Assembly: GCA_013286235.1 (NCBI GenBank)
Contig: JABDGE010000020.1
Coordinates: forward strand, 1 to 50,160
Length of the DNA stretch: 50,160 bases
Source: Bacteroidota bacterium
GTDB taxonomy: Bacteria; Bacteroidota; Bacteroidia; Sphingobacteriales; Sphingobacteriaceae
Direction: 5' to 3'
The translations under genes were made by a program, and so were the position numbers. How positions within the stretch are numbered: position 1 is the first letter of the stretch; every line of letters begins with the position of its first letter. The notes beneath the pieces are model-generated. The model saw only the letters and a list, made by a program, of their open reading frames with translations. It made no database searches and was not told the origin of the DNA. This document shows positions 16,468 to 25,037 of the stretch, in pieces.

Positions 16468-16565
16468 TTTCCGTTAAGATTTCACGCTTTTTTACCAAAC
16501 ATTTGTTAAAACAGTATTAACCACCCTTGTTGCCGTTTTTTATTTTTAAAAATCATATATACAGG

Positions 16566-17849
16566 ATGAATAAATCTTTTATCTTTTTTATAATCTGCCT
16601 TTTAACCTGCTTTTCGGTATTCGGCCAGCAGGGATTTGTGACCGTTAATGGTACGCAGCTTATTTTAAACGGAAAACCATATCGTTACATCGGAACCAAT
16701 TACTGGTACGGCGGCCTTTTGGCGACAAATGGCGAAAGCGGAAAAAAACGGTTAAAAACCGAGCTCGACTTTCTGAAACAACAAGGCGTTACCAATCTCC
16801 GGGTAATGGTTGGGGCAGAAGGGCTCAGCACCTACCCTTATCGCACCCCTAACGAAAAAGTGTTAGAGCCGGAAGCCGGTAAGTTCAATGAAAATATAAT
16901 GGAGGGGCTGGATTACCTTTTAAATGAACTGGGAAAACGCAATATGAAAGCCGTACTGCATTTTACAAATACCTGGGAATGGAGCGGAGGTATTGCGGAA
17001 TATTTGAAATGGAACGGTTATGGCGAGCAACCCTATCCCAAAAGCCTGAACGGGTATTATAGCTGGGATAAGCTACGCGAATACATTGCCCAATTTTATA
17101 CTTGCAAACCATGCATGGACGAGCTTGATACCTACATTCGCTATGTTTTAAACCGGACAAACAGCCTAAACGGAAAGAAATATACGGCCGACCCTGCCAT
17201 CATGGCCTGGGAGATCATCAACGAACCGCGCCCCATGGAGCAAACAGCCGTACCTGCGTTTGAGCAATGGATGAGCCACGTGGCCGCGCTGGTAAAATCG
17301 ATAGACAAAAATCATTTATTGACCACCGGCAGCGAAGGAGACATCGCCTCGGATTTCGACCTTTCGGTTTACGAAAAGATACATGCCGATAAAAATATCG
17401 ACTACCTCACGATTCATATTTGGCCAAAGAATTGGGGCTGGTTTAAAGATACTTCTATCAGGAAAAGTTATAAGACCATTTTAGATAGCGCCGGCAAGGA
17501 CATTAAAAAGCATTTGGAAATTGCGCACCGGCTTAATAAGCCACTGGTGATTGAAGAATTTGGCTTGCCCCGCGACCTGCACGTGTACAGCCCATCGGCT
17601 ACCACTGTCAATAGGGATAAATTCTATAGCTTTATTTTTAACGAGGTATTAACTCACTCCGGCATCGCGGGCTGCAATTTTTGGGCATTTGCGGGTACCG
17701 CCAGGCCTATCCCCGGTCAAACCTTCTGGAAAGATGGTGACGAGTTTATGGGTGATCCGGGCGGGGAAGAACAGGGATTAAACTCGGTATTTGATATCGA
17801 CAACACCACCTGGGCAGTTGTTGCGAAGTACGTACGTAAAATCGAATAA
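16566..17849 (+). CDS. Secreted GH5 endo-beta-mannanase
   Basis: About 427 residues, hydrolysing beta-1,4-mannosidic bonds of plant mannans, by family resemblance to GH5 subfamily 7. ATG 16566 gives a classic signal peptide (MNKSFIFFIICLLTCFSVFG, then QQ). The frame is open upstream to 16527, but that would bury the signal. Fold landmarks: GTNYWYGG near residue 40, catalytic acid/base Glu in WEIINEPRP, HIWPKNWGW, nucleophile Glu in VIEEFGLPRD, and NFWAFAGTARP at the end. No carbohydrate-binding module or T9SS tail is visible. It stands alone ahead of a convergent small membrane gene and may act with the large GH2 enzyme at 42677, but this is only a guess. Confidence 0.88.
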   Translation: MNKSFIFFIICLLTCFSVFGQQGFVTVNGTQLILNGKPYRYIGTNYWYGGLLATNGESGKKRLKTELDFLKQQGVTNLRVMVGAEGLSTYPYRTPNEKVLEPEAGKFNENIMEGLDYLLNELGKRNMKAVLHFTNTWEWSGGIAEYLKWNGYGEQPYPKSLNGYYSWDKLREYIAQFYTCKPCMDELDTYIRYVLNRTNSLNGKKYTADPAIMAWEIINEPRPMEQTAVPAFEQWMSHVAALVKSIDKNHLLTTGSEGDIASDFDLSVYEKIHADKNIDYLTIHIWPKNWGWFKDTSIRKSYKTILDSAGKDIKKHLEIAHRLNKPLVIEEFGLPRDLHVYSPSATTVNRDKFYSFIFNEVLTHSGIAGCNFWAFAGTARPIPGQTFWKDGDEFMGDPGGEEQGLNSVFDIDNTTWAVVAKYVRKIE

Positions 17850-17879
17850 ATAACGGCACACAATACGCAAACGGTCACC

Positions 17880-17950
17880 ACTCACTCACTGCCAACTGCC
17901 AACTCCGCCAACCGCTAACTGTGCCAACTGCCAACTGACCAACTCGCCAC
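17880..17950 (-). repeat. 7-bp-period array (AGTTGGC type)
   Basis: About nine units, mostly 7 bases long with a few of 8 or 9, read on the minus strand as AGTTGGC and variants. It starts directly at the TAA of the small membrane gene at 17951 and fills the gap to the mannanase stop. It is the longest uninterrupted array in the window. Confidence 0.8.
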
Positions 17951-18148
17951 TTAATAATCCCACCTGCGTGGTTCAGGGTCGGCCGGATAAGTTAAATATG
18001 CCAGGTAAAAAAAGAACATATCCGGAACGGCAATGGTTAAAATCATCATCAGGTCCAGTTCAGGCAGGTTATATAGCACCTGGAATACCAATAAAAATAA
18101 GCCGGCTGCTCCGGCGAGCAAATACAAAGGGCGGAATTTGGGGTTCAT
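17951..18148 (-). CDS. Small two-helix membrane protein, paralog 1 of 3
   Basis: A 65-residue protein starting MNPKFRPLYLLAGAAG. An open frame to 18250 exists, but the MNPK start at 18148 is shared by all three paralogs. Two hydrophobic helices (about 8-27 and 35-55) are joined by a short acidic loop (LPELDL), ending in YLAYLTYP and a polar, proline-rich tail. Positive charges near the start and in the tail suggest both ends face the cytosol. I do not recognise a named family and no function can be given. Members at 18464 and 18849 lie in the same orientation. Confidence 0.65.
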   Translation of the reverse strand: MNPKFRPLYLLAGAAGLFLLVFQVLYNLPELDLMMILTIAVPDMFFFYLAYLTYPADPEPRRWDY

Positions 18149-18463
18149 ATACATCACTTTTGATTTATAGCCTGCCGTTACTCCGGCTGGCATGAACCTG
18201 TTTACGTTAACGACGTGGGAAGGTTGCTGGGTGTTAAACAATTTATCCACATTAGTTCAAGGTTGACGTCAGCATCGAATTTCATTTTCATATGCCGATT
18301 GGCACTACATTTTTGCAGGAAGAAAAACAATGCAAAATTGTTCGCCCAGTTGGCGAGCCGCCCAATTTGTGAAGAGTAGTTCCGTGAAAGGCCAAAAGAC
18401 CACAAAGTGCTAAGCGCTGGAAACCGATAACCCAATTCGAAGTTTTTATTACATTGAAAGCAG
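18149..18463. other. Intergenic region of about 315 bases
   Basis: Between paralogs 1 and 2. A 77-codon minus frame (18202-18435) runs through it but has no start context, no family pattern and overlaps the coding start of paralog 1 in another frame, so it is not called. A modest TCGCC/GGCGA stem lies near 18340. I see nothing else. Confidence 0.4.
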
Positions 18464-18655
18464 TTACATTAATTCTTTATCTTTCTTCTCATGGTAGGTT
18501 TTGTAGGCGAGATAGTAAAAAAACAGGCTCAGCAACAAATTCAAAGCGATGATGCCGATGTTAAGCAAAGGATACGTTTTAATTACCTCGTAAACGGCAA
18601 TAACCAGGGCGATGGATCCGGCGATGATATAGAGGATTAGGAATTTGGGGTTCAT
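18464..18655 (-). CDS. Small two-helix membrane protein, paralog 2 of 3
   Basis: A 63-residue protein starting MNPKFLILYIIAGSIAL at 18655. The frame is open to 18733, but the shared MNPK start is preferred. It keeps the layout of the neighbours: helix 1, a loop with YPLLN in place of LPELD, helix 2 ending FFYYLAYKTYH, then a Lys/Glu tail. It is the most divergent of the three. Function unknown. Confidence 0.65.
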   Translation of the reverse strand: MNPKFLILYIIAGSIALVIAVYEVIKTYPLLNIGIIALNLLLSLFFYYLAYKTYHEKKDKELM

Positions 18656-18811
18656 AGTTTCAATTGGTTCGAAAAACAATATAAATGTATGAACATTTTT
18701 CGGTACCGGCGCCGGGTTTAAGAAATAACGCAAGCCGGTCTTTGATGCTTTTATAGTCGCGTCAATGATGACATGGGCTTGGCCAAAAGGCTTGCCAATA
18801 GCTATCGGGAT

Positions 18812-18848
18812 GACTTAAGACTTAGGACTATAGACTGTTGACTTAAAA
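18812..18848 (-). repeat. 7-bp-period array (AGTCTTA type)
   Basis: Five heptamers read on the plus strand as GACTTAA, GACTTAG, GACTATA, GACTGTT, GACTTAA. In the sense of the gene at 18849 the array begins at the base after its TAG and reads as AGTCxxx units. Confidence 0.75.
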
Positions 18849-19073
18849 CTATCCGTTGGAAACTTTGCGGTGCTGGTAGCCGTGCTCTCTCCTGACTTGA
18901 GGCTCCGGGGGGTAAGTTTTGTACGCGAGGTAAAAGAACACCATATCAGGTACCGAAATGCATAAAATACGGATTGGATCAATTTCGGGCAGATCGCTTA
19001 TTATTTGGTAAAATAACAGGATGAAACCAATGGCTCCTATTGACAAATACAAATAACGATACTTCGGGTTCAT
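18849..19073 (-). CDS. Small two-helix membrane protein, paralog 3 of 3
   Basis: A 74-residue protein starting MNPKYRYLYLSIGAIG at 19073. It is clearly close to paralog 1: LPEIDPIRILCISVPDMVFFYLAYKTYPPEP matches LPELD, AVPDMFFFYLAYLTYPADP there. The longer tail is basic and His-rich. Three adjacent copies in one orientation point to tandem duplication. Each copy is followed or separated by non-coding sequence of about 200 to 300 bases. Role unknown. The conserved VPDM and FYLAY between the helices may be a binding or oligomerisation motif. Confidence 0.7.
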   Translation of the reverse strand: MNPKYRYLYLSIGAIGFILLFYQIISDLPEIDPIRILCISVPDMVFFYLAYKTYPPEPQVRREHGYQHRKVSNG

Positions 19074-19169
19074 AACGCGGTAATTTTAAATAACTTAGGG
19101 TCAAAAAGCTTTTGACCGTTAAGCCTTTCTACGTTAATGCCGCAAAAAAGATGCCCCTAAATCGAAATA

Positions 19170-21293
19170 TTATTTCAACTCATACCTAACAGGAATATCC
19201 TTATGTTTTTTGAACACCACTGCTGCCAGCGGTGGCACCGTAATTTTGATGGAATGCTCGCGTCCGTGCCAATTAACCAGTTCCGTATCGAGAGGCTTGC
19301 CATTCTTCATCCCGCTGCCCCAGAATTTTTCGTCGTCCGAATTAAAAATTTCAACCCATTTCGATTTGGTATGCACGCCTACCCTGTAGTCAAAATGGGG
19401 CATCGGCGTCATGTTTAGTACTATTACCAGGTCGTTAACTTCCTCATTTCCTTTGCGTTCGTATATCAGTATGGAATCGTTGGCATTGCCCCCGTCTATC
19501 CATTCGAAGCCATTCCATTGAAAGCTTTTTTCATAAAGCGCCGGTTCTTCCCGGTACAAATGGTTTAACGCTTTCACCACTTCTTTTATCCCCTGGTGGT
19601 TGGGATATTCCAGCACGTACCAATCCAGCGATCGCTGGAAATTCCATTCCGTACCCTGCCCGAATTCGCTGCCCATAAACAACAGTTTCGAACCCGGATG
19701 GGTAAACATATAGCTGTAGAGCAGCCTTAGATTAGCAAACTTTTGCCATTCGTCGCCCGGCATTTTTCCCAGCATGGAGCCTTTGCCATATACTACCTCG
19801 TCATGAGAAAAAGGCAGCATAAAGTTTTCGGTGAACGCATAGATCAGGCTGAAGGTTATTTGGTTGTGGTGATATTTGCGGTAAACGGGATCGGCTGAGA
19901 AATACTTTATCGAATCGTGCATCCACCCCATCATCCATTTCATGCCAAAGCCCAGGCCTCCGGCATAAACCGGCCTGCTTACGCCTGTAAATGATGTCGA
20001 TTCTTCAGCAATGGTTTGCACATCGGGGAAATTGCTGTAAACCGCCTCGTTAAATTCTTTTAAGAACGAAATAGCTTCGAGGTTTTCGTTCCCCCCGTAG
20101 ATATTGGGCTCCCATTCGCCAGCGTTACGGGAATAATCCAGGTAAAGCATGGAAGCGACAGCATCCACACGTAAACCATCCACGTGATATCGGTCGAGCC
20201 AAAATATAGCATTGCTGATCAAAAATGCCCGAACTTCATTGCGCCCGTAATTAAATATGTACGATTTCCAATCGGGATGAAAACCCTTACGCGGATCGGC
20301 GTGCTCATATAAGTGAGTGCCGTCAAAATTATACAAAGCGTGCGCATCGCCGGGGAAGTGTGAGGGCACCCAGTCGAGGATTACGCCGATGCCGGCCTCA
20401 TGCAGCTTTTCAACCAGGTACATTAATTGTTGCGGCGTGCCGTAACGGCTTGATGCTGCAAAATACCCACTCACCTGGTAACCCCAACTCGGGTAGTAAG
20501 GATGCTCGGCGATAGGCATAAACTCAACATGCGTAAAGCCCATCTCTTTAATGTAGGGCACCAGCTTATCGGCCAATTGGGAATACGTTAAAAATTCATC
20601 CGGGCTTTCAGGGCTCCGCGCCCAGGACCCCAGGTGCATCTCGTAAACCGAATAAGGTTTGTCTAACGAATTGTGATTGTGACGGGTATTCATCCAATGC
20701 TCGTCTTTCCACTCGTAATAGGTATCGGCAACAATCGAACCTGTACGCGGAGCCACTTCCCATCTTAAAGCAAATGGATCAGCTTTTTCCAGGTCCTGCC
20801 CGTTTGTTGAATTGACAAAATATTTATAAACCTCGCCATTTCCCACATTCGGAATAAATCCTTCCCAAATTCCTGTTCCATCCCAGCGCGGGAATAAGGA
20901 ATGCGAACTGCGGTCCCATCCATTAAAATTTCCGACCACAGAAACATAGTGTGCATTAGGCGCCCAAACCGCAAAATAGGTCCCTATAACGCCGGCATAT
21001 TCAACCACATGCGACCCCAACTTTTCGTACAGCTTATAATGCTTCCCCGATTTAAAAAGACCCGAATCAAAATCGGTAAAACGGCTGTACACTTCAACGT
21101 TTTTCATCTCGTGCTTTATTGGATCAGGTGATGCTTCCTCCGTTCTGGACGAGGCCTTATTTTTTTGTACAGGGGCTTTTGCCGGTTTTTCTGCTGTTTT
21201 GGCTGCTACAGTTTTCTTTGCAGCGGTACCAGCCTTTGCAGCCTTTTTTTCAACCGGTTTATTGGCGCCGGGATCAGTTGTCTTTTTAGCCAT
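19170..21293 (-). CDS. glgB: 1,4-alpha-glucan branching enzyme with basic N-terminal tail
   Basis: Makes alpha-1,6 branches in glycogen. The 707 residues hold a CBM48 domain (about 95-190, with FAVWAPNAHYVSVVGNFNGW), a GH13 barrel with nucleophile Asp377 in GLRVDAVAS, acid/base Glu430 in TIAEES and the third acid in FSHDE, and an all-beta C-terminal domain. The first 62 residues are unusual: low complexity, rich in Lys, Ala, Thr and Pro, like a histone H1 tail. Last gene of the maltodextrin series, 20 bases after the maltokinase-like gene. It would act on linear chains made by GlgE. Confidence 0.95.
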   Translation of the reverse strand: MAKKTTDPGANKPVEKKAAKAGTAAKKTVAAKTAEKPAKAPVQKNKASSRTEEASPDPIKHEMKNVEVYSRFTDFDSGLFKSGKHYKLYEKLGSHVVEYAGVIGTYFAVWAPNAHYVSVVGNFNGWDRSSHSLFPRWDGTGIWEGFIPNVGNGEVYKYFVNSTNGQDLEKADPFALRWEVAPRTGSIVADTYYEWKDEHWMNTRHNHNSLDKPYSVYEMHLGSWARSPESPDEFLTYSQLADKLVPYIKEMGFTHVEFMPIAEHPYYPSWGYQVSGYFAASSRYGTPQQLMYLVEKLHEAGIGVILDWVPSHFPGDAHALYNFDGTHLYEHADPRKGFHPDWKSYIFNYGRNEVRAFLISNAIFWLDRYHVDGLRVDAVASMLYLDYSRNAGEWEPNIYGGNENLEAISFLKEFNEAVYSNFPDVQTIAEESTSFTGVSRPVYAGGLGFGMKWMMGWMHDSIKYFSADPVYRKYHHNQITFSLIYAFTENFMLPFSHDEVVYGKGSMLGKMPGDEWQKFANLRLLYSYMFTHPGSKLLFMGSEFGQGTEWNFQRSLDWYVLEYPNHQGIKEVVKALNHLYREEPALYEKSFQWNGFEWIDGGNANDSILIYERKGNEEVNDLVIVLNMTPMPHFDYRVGVHTKSKWVEIFNSDDEKFWGSGMKNGKPLDTELVNWHGREHSIKITVPPLAAVVFKKHKDIPVRYELK

Positions 21294-21313
21294 GTATTTA
21301 GCCCGAAGGGCGA

Positions 21314-22903
21314 TTAACTGTTAAATTTTTCTATTTCAAAAAGTACCTGCTGTATCCCTTTTAAAGGTATCCTTATCCAATCCGGCCGGCCGTTTAGCTC
21401 GTAGCCCAGTTCGTAAACCGATTTTTCGAGTAAATGCAGCTGCAGCAAAAAGTTCATCTCGGTTCGGTTGCCAAATATACCTTTAATATCGCCCATCGTT
21501 TGCAGGTACGAATCTACGTATGCATCGGTTATCAATTTGTACCACCGGTCCGCCGCCTTTTGCAGGCGCAAAGGGTTGATGCCCTTTGTTTCGTCGCTGA
21601 AATACAATTTGGCGCAAACGGCGTAATGGAAGGACCGGATCATACCCGCCACGTCCTTTAATGGTGAATGCTTGATCTTACGGTCGGCAATAGAACTTTC
21701 AGGCTCGCCTTCGAAATCAATAACTAAGTAGTCGGTCCCGGTAAAAAGCACCTGCCCGAGGTGATAGTCGCCATGAATGCGTGTGCGTAATGATTTAAGG
21801 TCGCTGCTGGCTATCTTTTCAAAAAAATGACGTATAACGGCTTCGCTGTCAATAAAATCGTCGGCCAATTTCTTTGCATTATCATCCAACCGCGAATAGT
21901 TTTCCTTTAATAACTTAATTCGCTTGTCAAGCAGGTCTCCAAGATGCTTTTGCAGGAAGGCGATGTACGCAGTATCGAACTTTTCTGGCTTAAACGCCGC
22001 ATTTCCCTTGCCCGAAAGCAATGCAAGATGCATTTCGGCCGTGCGTTTGCCAAGTAACTCCACCTTCTCAAAAACTTCGTCGCGGATGCTGAAATCTCTG
22101 TCGACAAAGCTGAAAAGGAAATTATTCAGATCGTCGCCGGTGGCTACCCAGCTGTCGGATTTGCTCGAAACTTTTTGCATCATTAGTCCAAGCGTAACCG
22201 GTGGCGTACCAGGCCGCTCAAATTCCAGGCTGCCGCAATAAGCGGGAATATTTTTAAAGCCTCCCGTTTCTGTGAGGAACTGCAGCATTTCCACTTCGGG
22301 GTTTATCTCCCTGAAAAGTTTGCGGTACAGTTTAAAGAAATACTTGTTGCCGTAAATAAGCGATGAATTGCTTTGCTCCAATTCGGGGATCACGCACAGG
22401 TACCCCATATTCTCGTCTGTATCCGCCAGCCCTTTGCCCTTGTGATAGATTAAAACGCCGTCGTCCTGGATTGTTTCGGCATTCGACCAGATGTTTTCGA
22501 ATAATTTCGTCTGAAACCTGAAATCATAAATGGCATCGATCAGCCAGCCCTGTTTTCCGTCGGCCACCAGCCTGGTGATAAATGCCTTGTGGTTAACCTG
22601 CCCTATCAGCTCAAAGTCGTCCGTTAGGAAGGACACCGGCATGGCATATTTTTCTTCATCGCCATACGTATATCCAACATGCAGGATAACGAGGTAGCTT
22701 AGGCCCTCGTCAATGGGTATGGTTAAGAACTGCTGTATCTTTAAAAATTTGATCATTCGCGCCTTACCGGCAAACCACCGGCATTTGCGCATGTAATCGT
22801 AAAATACGTTCTCCTCCAGGAAAGTAACCGCTTCCTTATCATCCGGGAACTCCTTCCAGGGTTTATTCAGCGTTACAGCGTTTATTTTACCGATCACATC
22901 CAT
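21314..22903 (-). CDS. Maltokinase-like protein (Pep2/Mak type)
   Basis: A 529-residue stand-alone kinase of the maltokinase type: ATP plus maltose to maltose-1-phosphate, the donor for GlgE. An N-terminal cap (about 1-100, with MRKCRWFAGKAR at 38-49) precedes a kinase-like fold with Lys191 in FFKLYRK, the catalytic loop HGDYHLGQ at 377-384 and the Mg-binding DFEGE at 396-400. In many actinobacteria and proteobacteria this domain is fused to trehalose synthase. Here it is separate, and no trehalose synthase is visible in the window. It begins 12 bases after glgE and ends 20 before glgB, so the three are co-transcribed. Confidence 0.85.
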   Translation of the reverse strand: MDVIGKINAVTLNKPWKEFPDDKEAVTFLEENVFYDYMRKCRWFAGKARMIKFLKIQQFLTIPIDEGLSYLVILHVGYTYGDEEKYAMPVSFLTDDFELIGQVNHKAFITRLVADGKQGWLIDAIYDFRFQTKLFENIWSNAETIQDDGVLIYHKGKGLADTDENMGYLCVIPELEQSNSSLIYGNKYFFKLYRKLFREINPEVEMLQFLTETGGFKNIPAYCGSLEFERPGTPPVTLGLMMQKVSSKSDSWVATGDDLNNFLFSFVDRDFSIRDEVFEKVELLGKRTAEMHLALLSGKGNAAFKPEKFDTAYIAFLQKHLGDLLDKRIKLLKENYSRLDDNAKKLADDFIDSEAVIRHFFEKIASSDLKSLRTRIHGDYHLGQVLFTGTDYLVIDFEGEPESSIADRKIKHSPLKDVAGMIRSFHYAVCAKLYFSDETKGINPLRLQKAADRWYKLITDAYVDSYLQTMGDIKGIFGNRTEMNFLLQLHLLEKSVYELGYELNGRPDWIRIPLKGIQQVLFEIEKFNS

Positions 22904-22915
22904 GGCACATCAGCA

Positions 22916-24859
22916 TTAGATTTCAATTCTGAATAAATGTACGGGTAAATCCCATGGATTCAGCTCAACATAATTCCACTCGCTGTTCCACCGGTAACTC
23001 CTGTTGGTTAAAATGTCAAATACGGTAAAATCCTCGCCCGGGAACAGCCCCATTTCAAAAATCGGCGTATGCACATGCCCGTCCTGCTTGGTATACGGAT
23101 CAAGGTTAACCACGCACAAAATGTGGTTATCCCCTGCTTTTTTATAATAAGCCAGTAAGGCTTCATTATTAATATCGCAAAAACTGATATTGTTGGTGCT
23201 TTGCAGGGCAGGATTTACCTTTCGGGCAGCGTTTACTTTGGTGATAACATCCGTCAGCTTATTTCTTTTTTCCCAATCCCAATGCCGCACCTCATATTTT
23301 TCGGAGTTGAGATACTCTTCCTTACCGGGATAGGGGTCGTGGTACATCAGTTCGTAAACCGGGCCAAAGATACCATAGTTGGCTGAAAGGGTAGCGGCCA
23401 TAAAATACCGGGCTATAAAGCTTGATTCCACACCGCCTTGGAGCGGATACGGGTTGATATCATGTGTGTTCGGCCAGAAATTCGGACGATAATAATCTTT
23501 CATTTCCGTTTGCGTTAGCTCGGTCATGTAATCTATTAACTCCTGTTTGGTATTTCGCCACACGTAATAGGTATAGGATTGCGTATAGCCGACCTTGGCC
23601 AACTCCTTCATCACCTTCGGTTTGGTAAACGCTTCCGACAGGAATATCGTCCCCGGGTATTTGCGCTGTATCTCGGCGATACACCATTCCCAAAAGTTAA
23701 ACGATTTGGTATGCGGGTTATCGACCCTGAATATGCGGATACCCTGTGCGCACCAGTAATCCAATATGCTTTCCAACTCTTTCCACAGATTTTGCCAATC
23801 GTCGTTCTCGAAATTTACCGGTAAAATGTCCTGGTATTTTTTGGGTGGATTTTCGGCATACTGAACGGTTCCATCGGGCCGCCATTTAAACCATTTGGGA
23901 TGCTGTTTTACATAAGGATGGTCGGGCGAACACTGGATGGCAAAATCCAGGGCCACCTCCAGGCCGTGGGCGGCCGCTTCTTTAACAAGGTGCTTAAAGT
24001 CCTGTAGCGTGCCCAAGTCTTTTAATATGTCTTTATGGCCGCCTTCGGCAGAACCGATGGCGTAGGGCACACCGTCATCGCCGGGCAAGGCGTTGACCGT
24101 GTTGTTTTTACCTTTGCGAAAATTAAAACCGATGGGGTGGATCGGTGGAAAATACAAAACATCAAACCCCATTTCGGCGATTCGCGGCAGCAAGGCTTCG
24201 CAATCTTTAAATGTGCCGTGCTTGCTTTCCACGCGGGATGCCGAACGGGGAAAAAAGCAGTACCAACTGCTAAAGCCTGCCTTTTCGCGATCCACGTAAA
24301 CCTTCAATTCGCGGGAATAAGTGGTTGCGTGTTCCAGGTTAGGATATTGGTCGATGAAATGATGCATCTCCTTGCTCAAAACAGCATTGACAGCCTGTTC
24401 GTATTTGGCCGGATCGCGCAACAAATTCATTAGTTTGCCGATACTTTTTTGATCAGCTTTATTGGCAAATGTAAGCATCCATTCCAAAAAATCGGCGCCA
24501 ATCAGCAACTCAACCGCCAGGTTTTGCCCGTCCTGGAACTTCTTCACAAAACCATGGTGCCAGGTCAGCGGATGGTCCACCCAGCCCGTTACCGTATAAT
24601 AATAAAACCCCGTTTTCGGAACATTGAAGGAAGCCGACCAGCGGTCGTTATTAAACATTTGCATGGGCACGTAGGACCATTTAGCTTCCTTCTCGTGCCT
24701 GAACAAAAGGCGGGCGCCGATGTTATCGTGACCATCGGTGAACAGGTCAGCCTCAACTTTTACTGTTTCCCCTGCGACTTTTTTTATATAGAAACGCCCG
24801 GCGTCGATTTCGGGCGTTACATGTTCAACAACAACTCTTTGCAAGCCTTGTTCGGTCAT
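22916..24859 (-). CDS. glgE: Alpha-1,4-glucan:maltose-1-phosphate maltosyltransferase
   Basis: Adds maltosyl units from alpha-maltose-1-phosphate to glucan chains, the key enzyme of the GlgE glycogen route. The 647 residues have the family layout: an N-terminal DUF3416 beta-sandwich (about 10-120), a helical insert (120-190) and a GH13_3 barrel. The nucleophile is Asp380 in FRVDNPHTK and the acid/base is Glu409 in FLSEAF. AENPPKKYQDILPVNF (335-350) is a GlgE hallmark, separating it from ordinary amylases. It lies in tight order with the maltokinase-like gene and glgB. Cytosolic, with no signal peptide. Confidence 0.94.
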   Translation of the reverse strand: MTEQGLQRVVVEHVTPEIDAGRFYIKKVAGETVKVEADLFTDGHDNIGARLLFRHEKEAKWSYVPMQMFNNDRWSASFNVPKTGFYYYTVTGWVDHPLTWHHGFVKKFQDGQNLAVELLIGADFLEWMLTFANKADQKSIGKLMNLLRDPAKYEQAVNAVLSKEMHHFIDQYPNLEHATTYSRELKVYVDREKAGFSSWYCFFPRSASRVESKHGTFKDCEALLPRIAEMGFDVLYFPPIHPIGFNFRKGKNNTVNALPGDDGVPYAIGSAEGGHKDILKDLGTLQDFKHLVKEAAAHGLEVALDFAIQCSPDHPYVKQHPKWFKWRPDGTVQYAENPPKKYQDILPVNFENDDWQNLWKELESILDYWCAQGIRIFRVDNPHTKSFNFWEWCIAEIQRKYPGTIFLSEAFTKPKVMKELAKVGYTQSYTYYVWRNTKQELIDYMTELTQTEMKDYYRPNFWPNTHDINPYPLQGGVESSFIARYFMAATLSANYGIFGPVYELMYHDPYPGKEEYLNSEKYEVRHWDWEKRNKLTDVITKVNAARKVNPALQSTNNISFCDINNEALLAYYKKAGDNHILCVVNLDPYTKQDGHVHTPIFEMGLFPGEDFTVFDILTNRSYRWNSEWNYVELNPWDLPVHLFRIEI

Positions 24860-24906
24860 TTTGGTACGGTAATCGTTATCAGTTTAATAATTGAATATAT
24901 TCTTTT

Positions 24907-24941
24907 AAGTCTAAAGCCTTAAGTCGAAAGTCTTAAGTCAG
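24907..24941. repeat. 7-bp-period array (AAGTCTT type) upstream of glgE
   Basis: Five plus-strand heptamers, AAGTCTA, AAGCCTT, AAGTCGA, AAGTCTT, AAGTCAG, in the gap before the glgE start. It faces the array that follows the GH31 stop, with about 70 bases between. Confidence 0.75.
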
Positions 24942-24991
24942 TCTTACACTTTTCTGACTCAAATCTTTCCGGCTTGCCGACCAATCTCCAC

Positions 24992-25037
24992 CGCCGAAAC
25001 GTCAGTCGCAGCGTTTTTCGGACTTTCGGACTAACCC
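24992..25037 (-). repeat. 23-bp core plus AGTCCGA array after the GH31 stop
   Basis: Right after the GH31 TAG, two to three AGTCCGA heptamers are read on the minus strand, and behind them sits a core at 24992-25014 (GCCGAAACG, then GTCGCAGCG). The same core, next to a similar array, occurs in the other orientation at 36164-36188. The core is therefore a shared module and not chance. Confidence 0.75.

Noticed and set aside
17880..17950. CRISPR array
   Set aside because: The repeats are 7 bp with no spacers and no cas genes nearby. The period is far too short for CRISPR.
18202..18435. 77-codon minus-strand frame between the small membrane genes
   Set aside because: It runs out of the leader of one paralog and has no conserved pattern, so it is treated as non-coding.
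21314..22903. Trehalose synthase fused to the maltokinase-like protein
   Set aside because: The 529 residues contain only the cap and kinase-like fold. No GH13 barrel is in this gene and the other GH13 proteins do not look like TreS.
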